A DNA stretch of 64,000 nt, taken from contig JAMPAF010000005.1 of assembly GCA_023667345.1 (NCBI GenBank), positions 1-64,000 on the forward strand. Direction: 5' to 3'. The translations under genes and the position numbers were made by a program. The stretch's first letter is position 1, and each line of letters begins with the position of its first letter. The notes beneath the pieces were generated by a model. The model saw nothing but the letters and a program-made list of their open reading frames with translations. It ran no database searches and had not been told where the DNA came from. The DNA is from Clostridiales bacterium. GTDB taxonomy: Bacteria > Bacillota > Clostridia > Christensenellales > Borkfalkiaceae. Positions 44,808 through 52,233 of the stretch are shown piece after piece.

Positions 44808-46346
44808 ATGACCATTGCTATAACCGGCACGACGGGCAATATGGGGAGGTACTTTTTGTGGCAGCTCAATATGTCGCCCAACGTCGCTGACAAAATTAAA
44901 ATTCTTTGCCGCAGCAAGAAAAAAGCCAAAAAAATATTGAAGCACAACGAGGCAATTTCGCACAAAATCGAGGTGGTTTTGGGCGGCATAGAGGATAAAA
45001 ACGCCTGCCGCAAGCTAATTGCGGGCTGCGATACGGTGTTCAACGTTTGCGCGGTTATCCCGCCCAAGTCGGACAGCAACCCGAAAGGCGCGATTGCCTG
45101 CAACGTTACGGGCGTAAAGGCGCTGCTTGCCGCCATAGAAGAGATAGAGGAAAATCAGCCCGCGCTCGTGCACATATCCTCTGTTGCCGTGTACGGCAAC
45201 CGTTGCGGCGAGCACAAGTACGGCAGAGTGGGCGAACCGTTAGTTTCCGGTCCCTTCGAGCTGTACAGCGCGACCAAAATTTTGGGCGAGTATGCCGTAC
45301 TTCAATCGAACGTTAAAAAATGGGTGGTTTTAAGGCAGACGGCGATGCTCCACTACAACATTTTCAAGGACAACGTGCACGACGGTCTGATGTACCATAC
45401 CCCCGTCGACGCGCCTTTGGAATGGGCAACGGTACGCGACAGCGGCAGACTTTTACTCAACCTTTTAAAGACCTGTTCCGACGGGACCTTGCCCGAAAAA
45501 TTCTGGAAAAAGGTATACAACATAGGCGGCGGAAAGGATTGCCGCACCTACGGCTACGGCACGTACGACGCCGGCTTTAAGATTATAGGCGGAAGCTTTA
45601 AAGACTTCTTCAAGCCCTGGCACAACGCCACGCGCAACTTTCACGGTATGTGGTACTACGACAGCGACGAGCTGGAAGAATATTTTCATTTCCGCGGGCA
45701 GAGCTGCGACGACTTCTGGCAGGAGATGAAGCGCAGAAACAAAATTTACGCAATGGGCAAAATCGTACCCCGCGGGCTGATTTCCGCCTTCCTTTTCAAA
45801 CGCCTTTTAAAGGACGCAAACTCCCCCTCGCGCTGGGTTAAAAAGGGCGACGAGGCGCGCGCTATCGCCTACTTCGGCGGCTCGGACAAATTTTACGCCC
45901 GCAAAAAGCTTAGCTGGAAGGACGTGGAACTGCCCGTAGAGATTCCCGACCCCGTGCCTATGACGCGCGAGCAAAATATCGAGGCGTACGGCTACGACAT
46001 TGACAAGAGCGACGAAGAGATTTGCTCAGACGACCTTGTCGCGGTTGCGGCGGCGCACGGCGGCAAGTGTTTAAACCCCGAAGCTTTCGACGGCGATTTA
46101 TACAAAAAGCTGGACTGGGAAACGGTCGACGGCGAAAAATTTACCGCCGATACCTACACTGTGCTCCGCGCGGGGCACTGGGTCAACCCCCTTTACACCG
46201 AGTGGAAATGGGACTTTGACCGCCTTTCAAAGACGGACAGAATTTTTGCGCGTATCTGGTACGACAGTCACGATAAAAACGAGGACTACGTATACTACTT
46301 CGACGGCGATTTTAAGGCGCACGCCGACAAACTGAAAAAACAATGA
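44808..46346 (+). CDS. NAD-dependent epimerase/dehydratase-like SDR with C-terminal extension
   Basis: 512 aa. The first 300 residues form an extended SDR: cofactor loop TGTTGNMG at 7-14, and Ser/Tyr/Lys centre HISSVAVYGN then LYSATK. The C-terminal 200 residues (from about 305) are an unusual, acidic, aromatic-rich extension (DKSDEEICSDDLVAVAAAHGGKCLNPEAF) of unknown function. The substrate is likely a nucleotide sugar, steroid-like or flavonoid-like ketone, but it cannot be set from sequence. The stop overlaps the start of the EFR1-type gene by 4 nt, so a reductase/electron-donor pair is plausible. Confidence 0.88.
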   Translation: MTIAITGTTGNMGRYFLWQLNMSPNVADKIKILCRSKKKAKKILKHNEAISHKIEVVLGGIEDKNACRKLIAGCDTVFNVCAVIPPKSDSNPKGAIACNVTGVKALLAAIEEIEENQPALVHISSVAVYGNRCGEHKYGRVGEPLVSGPFELYSATKILGEYAVLQSNVKKWVVLRQTAMLHYNIFKDNVHDGLMYHTPVDAPLEWATVRDSGRLLLNLLKTCSDGTLPEKFWKKVYNIGGGKDCRTYGYGTYDAGFKIIGGSFKDFFKPWHNATRNFHGMWYYDSDELEEYFHFRGQSCDDFWQEMKRRNKIYAMGKIVPRGLISAFLFKRLLKDANSPSRWVKKGDEARAIAYFGGSDKFYARKKLSWKDVELPVEIPDPVPMTREQNIEAYGYDIDKSDEEICSDDLVAVAAAHGGKCLNPEAFDGDLYKKLDWETVDGEKFTADTYTVLRAGHWVNPLYTEWKWDFDRLSKTDRIFARIWYDSHDKNEDYVYYFDGDFKAHADKLKKQ

Positions 46347-47212
46347 AGATAGCGATATTTTATTTTTCGGGCACGGGCAACACAAAGAAGGTTGCGGAAA
46401 AATACGGCGAAGCTTTCGAAAGCCGCGGCAACGAGTGCACCCTCTTCGAACTGCCTATAAAAGAGCAAGTTGATTTAGGCGAGTACGACCTTGTCGGTTT
46501 CGGCTACCCTATACACTCCTTCAACGCGCCCGAGATTATGCTGAAATTTGCAAAATCTTTGCCGAAAAAGGGGCGGAAAGAGGCAAAACAGCGCGCGTTC
46601 ATATTCAAATCTTCGGGTGAGCCCGTAAAGATGAGCCGCGTATCCTCTTTAAAGCTAATAAAAATTTTAAAAAAGCGCGGGTTAGACGTTAAGAACGAGT
46701 ATCAGTACGTTATGCCGTACAATATGATTTTCCGCCACACCGACCACACGGCGTACGTTATGTGGGAGACGGCGAAAAAGCTTATCCCCATCGACTGCGC
46801 CGACATATTAAACGGCGTGGAACGGCACGAAAAGAAGATGCCGTTCGGCTCGTTTTTGGCATGGTTTTTGCGGTGCGAACACTGGGGCGCGCACGTCATC
46901 GGCGTGGGTTACAGAGCCACTAAGGACTGCGTGGGTTGCGGGCTGTGCGCGAAAAACTGCCCCGCGGGCAATATAAAGATGAAAAACGGCAAGCCCAAAT
47001 TCGGCGGCAAGTGCTACATCTGCGCGAGGTGCTCGTTCCACTGCCCGAAAGACTGCATAAAGATAGGACTGTTAAACGGCTGGCGCGTGCACGGCGAGTA
47101 TTCCTTTGAGGACGGCGACCCGAACGAAAAGAACGGACATGAGAAGTATTGCAAAAAGGCGTACGACCGCTACTTTAAAGAAGCCGAAGAGAGAATTAAA
47201 AATAATTCATAA
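46343..47212 (+). CDS. EFR1-type flavodoxin/ferredoxin fusion
   Basis: 289 aa. An N-terminal flavodoxin-like domain with FMN loop FSGTGNTKK (about 8-16) is followed by two 4Fe-4S motifs near 195-240: CVGCGLCAKNCPAG and CYICARCSFHCPKDC. EFR1 proteins are common in gut Clostridia and are thought to carry low-potential electrons. Coupling to the SDR upstream suggests a reductive reaction fed by this carrier (inference). The ATG lies within the SDR stop (ATGA). Confidence 0.92.
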   Translation: MKIAIFYFSGTGNTKKVAEKYGEAFESRGNECTLFELPIKEQVDLGEYDLVGFGYPIHSFNAPEIMLKFAKSLPKKGRKEAKQRAFIFKSSGEPVKMSRVSSLKLIKILKKRGLDVKNEYQYVMPYNMIFRHTDHTAYVMWETAKKLIPIDCADILNGVERHEKKMPFGSFLAWFLRCEHWGAHVIGVGYRATKDCVGCGLCAKNCPAGNIKMKNGKPKFGGKCYICARCSFHCPKDCIKIGLLNGWRVHGEYSFEDGDPNEKNGHEKYCKKAYDRYFKEAEERIKNNS

Positions 47213-47470
47213 TTCGGAATGCGTAATGCGGAATTGCGCTAAGGAACAATTATTTAAAATAATCCGACCACAATTCTTAATTCTACATTCTACATTCTAC
47301 ATTAAGATTACCTTCCGCCCTTCGGGCACCTTCCTCTTTAAAAATTTTTGCAAAATTTTGAAAGAAGACGGCAAGTGAATATTGTGTAAATTATTTTAAA
47401 TAATTCACCTTAATTCTTAATTCTGCATTCTACATTCTTCATTAACTAAGGCATATATGGGGGTCAATCA
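47213..47470. other. Spacer before the GH4 gene, heptad tracts and an AT palindrome
   Basis: Heptad tracts at 47207-47227, 47272-47303 and 47410-47443. At 47389-47405 AATTATT and AATAATT flank TTA as an inverted repeat, 66 nt before the GH4 start. This could be an operator, but base composition makes chance likely. Confidence 0.4.
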
Positions 47471-48877
47471 ATGGAAAAGCGCATAAAAATATGTTATATC
47501 GGCGGCGGGTCGAAGATGTGGGCGCGCATTTTTATGAGCGATTTGGCGGTCGCCGAAAACCTTTCGGGCGAGATTGCGCTCTACGATATCGACCTGCCCG
47601 CAGCGGAGCGCAACGCGAAGATAGGCGGCTACATCAACCGCAACCCCGCCACGAAATCGAAGTTCGACTACAAGGTTTACCCCGCGCTCGACGACGCACT
47701 TTGCGGCGCGGACTTTGTGGTTATTTCCATTCTGCCCGCAACTTTTAAGGAAATGCGAAGCGACGTGCATACGCCCGAAAAATACGGCATATATCAGTCT
47801 GTGGGCGACACGGTAGGTCCCGGCGGCGTACTCAGGGCAATGCGCACGGTGCCGATATACGAGGAGTTTGCGCGCAAGATAAGCGAAATCTGCCCGAACG
47901 CCTGGGTTATAAATTTTACCAACCCTATGACAATCTGCACAAAGACGCTCTACGACATGTTCCCCGAAATAAAGGCGTTCGGGTGCTGTCACGAGGTGTT
48001 CCACGCGCAGGACTTTTTGTGCCTTGTGCTGAAAGAAATTAAGGGCATATCCGTCACGCGGAACGATATATACACCGACGCGAGCGGCATAAACCACTTT
48101 ACCTGGATAACCGAGGCGCGCTACGGCGATATAGATATTCTTTCGCTTATCCCCGAATTTTACGACAGATTTTTCGAAGAGGGCTACTACGAAAAGGCGG
48201 GCGAGCGCTTCGCCTTTAAGACCGACCCCTTCGCGTACGGCAACAAGGTCAAAATGGACCTTTATATGCGCCACGGCGCACTTGCGGCGGCGGGCGACAG
48301 ACACCTCGTTGAATTTCTGAATAAGAACCTGTACCTCTCCGACCCCGAAACGGTTAAAAAATGGGCGTACAATTTAACGAGCGTCGACTGGCGTGAGCGC
48401 GACCAAGCCGCCCGCATTGCCGAATCTAAGGAAATGGCGGAAGGCAAAAAGCCATTCCCCGTGGTCAAGTCGGACGAAATTGCCGTCGATTTAATGAAGG
48501 CAGTCATGGGCTTTTCGACAATCGTTTCCAACGTGAATATGCCCAACCGCGGGCAGGCTCCGCAGCTACCTTTCGGCGCGGTCGTGGAAACAAACTGCGT
48601 ATTTTCGAACGGACAGGTCAAGCCGATTGTTTCCAATCCCCTTCCCCTTTCCGCCGCGAACCTCGTCTTGCAGAACTGCTTGAATTCCGAAAATCTGTAC
48701 TACTCGATAAAGCGGCGCGACCTAAACGGCATATATCAGGCGTTTGCAAACCAGCCGCTGTGCTCCTCGCTTACGCCCGACGAGTGCGCGGAGCTGTTCA
48801 AAGAAATGTGCGAAAACACCCGCGCATACCTCGACCCGTATTACGATTTGGACGGGTATTTTAAAAAGGGAAGATAA
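47471..48877 (+). CDS. Glycoside hydrolase family 4 enzyme
   Basis: 468 aa. GH4 enzymes cleave glycosides by an NAD- and Mn-dependent redox/elimination mechanism in the cytosol. The Rossmann start KICYIGGGSKMW (about 5-16), NPM (151-153), metal-cysteine motif CCHEV (172-176) and GINHF (206-210) are all present. From memory, CHE-type GH4 enzymes include alpha-glucosidases and alpha-galacturonidases, unlike the CN-type phospho-beta-glucosidases. With a pectate lyase 7 kb away, a galacturonide substrate is attractive but unproven. The ATG at 47471 has GGGGGT 9 nt upstream. No transporter gene is adjacent. Confidence 0.92.
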   Translation: MEKRIKICYIGGGSKMWARIFMSDLAVAENLSGEIALYDIDLPAAERNAKIGGYINRNPATKSKFDYKVYPALDDALCGADFVVISILPATFKEMRSDVHTPEKYGIYQSVGDTVGPGGVLRAMRTVPIYEEFARKISEICPNAWVINFTNPMTICTKTLYDMFPEIKAFGCCHEVFHAQDFLCLVLKEIKGISVTRNDIYTDASGINHFTWITEARYGDIDILSLIPEFYDRFFEEGYYEKAGERFAFKTDPFAYGNKVKMDLYMRHGALAAAGDRHLVEFLNKNLYLSDPETVKKWAYNLTSVDWRERDQAARIAESKEMAEGKKPFPVVKSDEIAVDLMKAVMGFSTIVSNVNMPNRGQAPQLPFGAVVETNCVFSNGQVKPIVSNPLPLSAANLVLQNCLNSENLYYSIKRRDLNGIYQAFANQPLCSSLTPDECAELFKEMCENTRAYLDPYYDLDGYFKKGR

Positions 48878-48904
48878 AGCGGCATAACACCCGAAATCAA
48901 GACC

Positions 48905-48933
48905 TTGACAACGGTTAAAAATAACGTTACAAT
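48905..48933 (+). promoter_or_regulatory. SigA promoter of the YbjN-like pair
   Basis: TTGACA (48905-48910), 17-nt spacer, TACAAT (48928-48933). AGGAGG (48961-48966) precedes the first ATG at 48972. Confidence 0.85.
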
Positions 48934-48971
48934 ATATATACCGTGCAACACGGACGCATAAGGAGGCGAAA

Positions 48972-49451
48972 ATGGCAGATAAAGAACCGGATATCAAGCT
49001 TGCGAAGAGGAATTTTAAAAATCTCTGCGCCATGCTTGACGACAACCACTGGAAGTACGAAACGGACGAAGAGCGTTTGCAGATAGACTGCTCGGCAAGG
49101 GGCGACGATTTGCCTATAAACATACGGATAAAGCTGAACACCGAGCTCGAAATCGTAACTCTCTATTCACCTATGCCCTTCACCGTAAATGCGGAATCGC
49201 GCAATGCAATGCTTATTGCCGTGGCGCGCGCCAATTACGGTATGATTGACGGCAGCTTCGACTACAATATTAAAAACGGCAAAATCATTTTCAGAATGAC
49301 GTCAAGTTACGCGGGCACAATTCTGGACAAAGACGTTTTCGAGTATATGCTCTTCACGTCGTGCCACACGGTAGACGACTACAACGACAAATTCGAAACG
49401 GTAAACAAAATCAAAATGTCTGCCGAACAGATTATTCGGTTTATTAAGTGA
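48972..49451 (+). CDS. YbjN-like domain protein, paralogue 1
   Basis: 159 aa. The one-domain alpha/beta fold with a long N-terminal helix, antiparallel strands and the pattern GSFDYNIKNGKIIFRM...DDYNDKFETV resembles YbjN/T3SS-chaperone-like proteins. These are usually annotated as sensory transduction regulators without a proven mechanism. Cytosolic; no signal peptide. It is followed 15 bp later by a paralogue of identical length. Preceded by a consensus promoter and ribosome site. Confidence 0.75.
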   Translation: MADKEPDIKLAKRNFKNLCAMLDDNHWKYETDEERLQIDCSARGDDLPINIRIKLNTELEIVTLYSPMPFTVNAESRNAMLIAVARANYGMIDGSFDYNIKNGKIIFRMTSSYAGTILDKDVFEYMLFTSCHTVDDYNDKFETVNKIKMSAEQIIRFIK

Positions 49452-49466
49452 CGGGGGAGAATAAAA

Positions 49467-49946
49467 ATGGCTAATATAGATACAGCTCTTGCTATACGAA
49501 CTTATAAAACTTTGCTTAAAGCCGTTGAAGAATACGGCTGGGAATGCGGTCGGGACGACGAAAAACTGAAAATAAATTACGGCGTAAACGGCGATATTTT
49601 GCATATGGACTTTACCGTAGCGATAGACGCCGAAAGACAGCTCGTCCGCCTTTATTCCAAGCTCCCTTACAGGTTCCCCAAAAATAGATTAATGCACGGC
49701 GCGGCGGCGACAGCCGCGGTAAACTACGCGCTTGCGGACGGCAGCTTCGACTACGACATAACCGACGGCACTCTTCATTTCAGAATGACCACGAGCTACC
49801 GTCAGAGCGACGTAACCACCGAAGCTCTCAAATACCTTTTCGATTACTCCACCTGGGCTATCGACAAGTACAACTTTAAGATTTTGTCGGTTGCCGCAGA
49901 CGTGCTGTCGCTCGAAGAACTGGCTGACTTCTGCGAAAACAACTAA
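49467..49946 (+). CDS. YbjN-like domain protein, paralogue 2
   Basis: 159 aa, the same length as its upstream neighbour, with aligned motifs (DGSFDYDITDGTLHFRMTTSY against DGSFDYNIKNGKIIFRMTSSY, in part). Clearly a tandem duplication that has diverged widely in other positions. The N-terminal half of both (YGWECGRDDEKLKINYG here) keeps the W-x-(Y/C) position. Function unknown. Paired YbjN-like proteins may form a heterodimer (inference). A strong bidirectional terminator follows at 49977-50004. Confidence 0.75.
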   Translation: MANIDTALAIRTYKTLLKAVEEYGWECGRDDEKLKINYGVNGDILHMDFTVAIDAERQLVRLYSKLPYRFPKNRLMHGAAATAAVNYALADGSFDYDITDGTLHFRMTTSYRQSDVTTEALKYLFDYSTWAIDKYNFKILSVAADVLSLEELADFCENN

Positions 49947-49976
49947 TCGCAAGACTAATAAATTTTGACGTTTTAA

Positions 49977-50004
49977 AAGCGGCGGGAGCCCTCTCCCGCC
50001 GCTT
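49977..50004. terminator. Bidirectional terminator between converging genes
   Basis: A 12-bp stem AAGCGGCGGGAG/CTCCCGCCGCTT with a CCCT loop, flanked by TTTTAA on one side and AAATTTT on the other. It serves the YbjN pair (plus) and the ABC operon (minus). Confidence 0.85.
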
Positions 50005-50051
50005 AAATTTTGTAATTACCCCCAAAATATCCCCCGACGAACGCGTTTTTC

Positions 50052-50858
50052 TCACTTTTTATCGCTCTTCATATTGCGCTTGAACGAAAGTATCGCAAGC
50101 ACACACCCGAGCGCAAGAAATACCGCAATAGGTATAAGCCCGAGCTTTGCAACGCCGTCGAAAGTGTATGCGGGAAAAGTCCCCGACGCCGCGTCGACAG
50201 CTGAACGGGTGCCGCCCGTTATTACCCTTCCTATATACACCGAGGGGTAAAAGGGCAGAAAGCGGCAGAAGGTTTCGAAGCCGCCCATAGTATCGAGCGG
50301 CATCCAGGCGCCGCCCAAAATACCCGCCGCCGAGATGAATACCGACGATATCGCGGGCGCGGATTTGTCGCTTAAAACGCTTCCGAAAAACACGCCGAAG
50401 GCTATACATATCACAAGCATCGGCATCATTTCGAGCATAAGCAAAACCGCCGCGCCGAACGCAAAATACCCGCCGCCGACAATGAGCGAGACAATCCAGC
50501 CGAAGAGCACGCAGACAATCTCCTGCCCCACCCCGACGACAAGGCAGGGAAGAGCGTAGCCCGCAACATACTCCCATGTGCGCATGGGCGAGGTGAAGAG
50601 CCTTGTTAAAAACGCGGACGAGAGGTCCTTCGACACAAGCAAGCTGACGGAAAGCATGACGAATGTGAACGAGAACATCATTATCCCGGGGATTAGCGAC
50701 GTCGCCGCAAACATGGGCGTTGCGCCCTTCGTGAAATGGTTTATCGTCTGAAAGAGCACGAGCATAACGACGGGAAACCCGAGACAAAACACGTACACGA
50801 GCGGGTCGCGCAACATTTCGAGCGCATTCCTCTTTATAAAAGCTGCCGTCCTTCTCAT
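50052..50858 (-). CDS. ABC-2 type transporter permease
   Basis: 268 aa with six predicted membrane segments (first about 20-42, VYVFCLGFPVVMLVLFQTI; last about 238-258). The layout is typical of ABC-2 exporters for drugs, lipids or polysaccharides. The ATG at 50858 overlaps the ATPase stop by 4 nt. Together with the TetR gene it forms a classic efflux operon. The substrate cannot be inferred from sequence. Confidence 0.9.
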   Translation of the reverse strand: MRRTAAFIKRNALEMLRDPLVYVFCLGFPVVMLVLFQTINHFTKGATPMFAATSLIPGIMMFSFTFVMLSVSLLVSKDLSSAFLTRLFTSPMRTWEYVAGYALPCLVVGVGQEIVCVLFGWIVSLIVGGGYFAFGAAVLLMLEMMPMLVICIAFGVFFGSVLSDKSAPAISSVFISAAGILGGAWMPLDTMGGFETFCRFLPFYPSVYIGRVITGGTRSAVDAASGTFPAYTFDGVAKLGLIPIAVFLALGCVLAILSFKRNMKSDKK

Positions 50859-51583
50859 ACCTTCGCCTCCGTAACAATCTTCACAAACGCGTCCTCGAAG
50901 CTTGCCTCACCCGTAGAGCGCAGAATTTCCTCAACCGTGCCCTCCGCCGCAAGCCTGCCCGCGCACAGCACGGCAACCCTGTCGCACAGCGCCTCTATCT
51001 CTTCTAAATAGTGCGAGGTAAGAACAATCGTCGTTTTGCCCTTGATTTTTCTAATAACCTGCCAAAGCTCCCGCCGCGCAAGCACGTCCAGCCCGAGCGT
51101 CGGTTCGTCCAAAAACAGCACTTTGGGGCGGGATATGAGTGCGACGGCAATGGAAAGCCGCCTCTGCCAGCCGCCCGAAAGCTTGCCCGCGCGCCGCGAA
51201 AGCACCTCTTCGAGCGAAAAGGTTTTTATAACTTCGTCGACCGCTTCCCGCCTCTGCGCCCTATCCTTATAATAAACGGCGGCGAAAAAGTCGAGGTTTT
51301 CCCTTACCGTCAGCTTTGGCGCAACCGAGGTCTCCTGCGGGGAAACGGCAATCACGGATTTAATTTCCGCCATATCCGTTTTAACGCTCTTACCTAAAAC
51401 GAACGCCTCGCCCGAGGTCTGCGCCGTAAGCCCGCACAGAATTTTTATGAGCGTGGTCTTGCCAGCGCCGTTCACGCCCAAAAGCCCGAACAATGCGCCC
51501 TCTTTCACGGTAAGAGAACAGCCGCCAAGCGCGGTTACGTCCTTGAATTTTTTAGTGAGATTTTCACATTTTACCGCATACAT
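50855..51583 (-). CDS. ABC transporter ATP-binding protein
   Basis: 242 aa. Walker A GVNGAGKTT at 36-44, Q-loop VSPQETS, signature LSGGWQRRL, Walker B VLFLDEP and switch His in LTSHYLEE. It powers the ABC-2 permease encoded next. AAGGAG lies 8 nt before the ATG; the TetR stop is 1 nt upstream. Confidence 0.95.
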   Translation of the reverse strand: MYAVKCENLTKKFKDVTALGGCSLTVKEGALFGLLGVNGAGKTTLIKILCGLTAQTSGEAFVLGKSVKTDMAEIKSVIAVSPQETSVAPKLTVRENLDFFAAVYYKDRAQRREAVDEVIKTFSLEEVLSRRAGKLSGGWQRRLSIAVALISRPKVLFLDEPTLGLDVLARRELWQVIRKIKGKTTIVLTSHYLEEIEALCDRVAVLCAGRLAAEGTVEEILRSTGEASFEDAFVKIVTEAKV

Positions 51584-51584
51584 T

Positions 51585-52151
51585 TCAATTCTCCTTAGCG
51601 GATGCGTACTTCATTTTCAGCCCCGCAAACACGTCGGTAATCATTTTCTGCACGGTTTCCTCGTCAAAATCCGCATACGAGGTGGCGATTGCCGCGGCAA
51701 TTCCGTGCACGAAGAGCCAGATTTCGAGGTGAAAAAATTCCGCCGCGCTCCGCTCTAACCCCGCAGCTTTGCCCGCGGCGGAAAGCACGCCCTCCATATC
51801 GCCGCCGTCGTACCCCTCCGCGCCCTTTCTGTCGCGCATAAACAGGTAGGAAAAGAATTCCTTTTCCTCGCGCGCAAAGCGTATATACCCCATGCCGTAC
51901 GCCTTGTACTCGGGGTACTTTCCGCTCTTCACCTCGCGCTCCAAATAGCCGCGGTAAATGCGCGTGATACGTTGAATAGCCGCCTCTTTGACCCCCTTCA
52001 TACCGCCGAACGCAAGATAGATAGGGCGCGTGGAACTGCCCAAAGCCATGGCAAGAGAGCGGGCGTTGAGCGAGCCCATTCCGCCCTCTTTAATTATTGC
52101 AAGCGCGGCTTTTATTATCGCCTCTTCCGAAAATTTTTTAACTGCCGACAT
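51585..52151 (-). CDS. TetR-family transcriptional regulator of the ABC operon
   Basis: 188 aa. N-terminal HTH (about 10-50: IIKAALAIIKEGGMGSLNARSLAMALGSSTRPIYLAFGG is the helix-turn-helix zone, typical of the family though with FGG where YYHF is usual). The C-terminal ligand domain has a WHG-like segment (LEIWLFVHGIA). It is the first gene of its operon and probably represses its own promoter through the palindrome at 52167-52184. Release by the exported compound would induce the pump. Confidence 0.9.
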   Translation of the reverse strand: MSAVKKFSEEAIIKAALAIIKEGGMGSLNARSLAMALGSSTRPIYLAFGGMKGVKEAAIQRITRIYRGYLEREVKSGKYPEYKAYGMGYIRFAREEKEFFSYLFMRDRKGAEGYDGGDMEGVLSAAGKAAGLERSAAEFFHLEIWLFVHGIAAAIATSYADFDEETVQKMITDVFAGLKMKYASAKEN

Positions 52152-52166
52152 ATTTTACCCCGCCAT

Positions 52167-52184
52167 TGGTAACACTTGTTACCA
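52167..52184. promoter_or_regulatory. TetR operator candidate
   Basis: An 18-bp palindrome with perfect 8-bp arms, TGGTAACA-CT-TGTTACCA. It begins 3 bp downstream of the -10 box of the TetR-ABC promoter, covering the start site. Size and symmetry fit TetR operators. Confidence 0.75.
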
Positions 52185-52186
52185 TT

Positions 52187-52215
52187 AGTATAAAAAAATT
52201 GTGCCCGTCTGTCAA
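52187..52215 (-). promoter_or_regulatory. SigA promoter of the TetR-ABC operon
   Basis: On the minus strand TTGACA (52215-52210), 17-nt spacer, TATACT (52192-52187). Confidence 0.85.
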
Positions 52216-52233
52216 GCACAATTTTAAACTATT

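Noticed and set aside
50059..50877. A 272-codon frame overlapping the ABC permease
   Set aside because: Same-strand shadow. The permease frame has clear TM segments and proper coupling to the ATPase gene.
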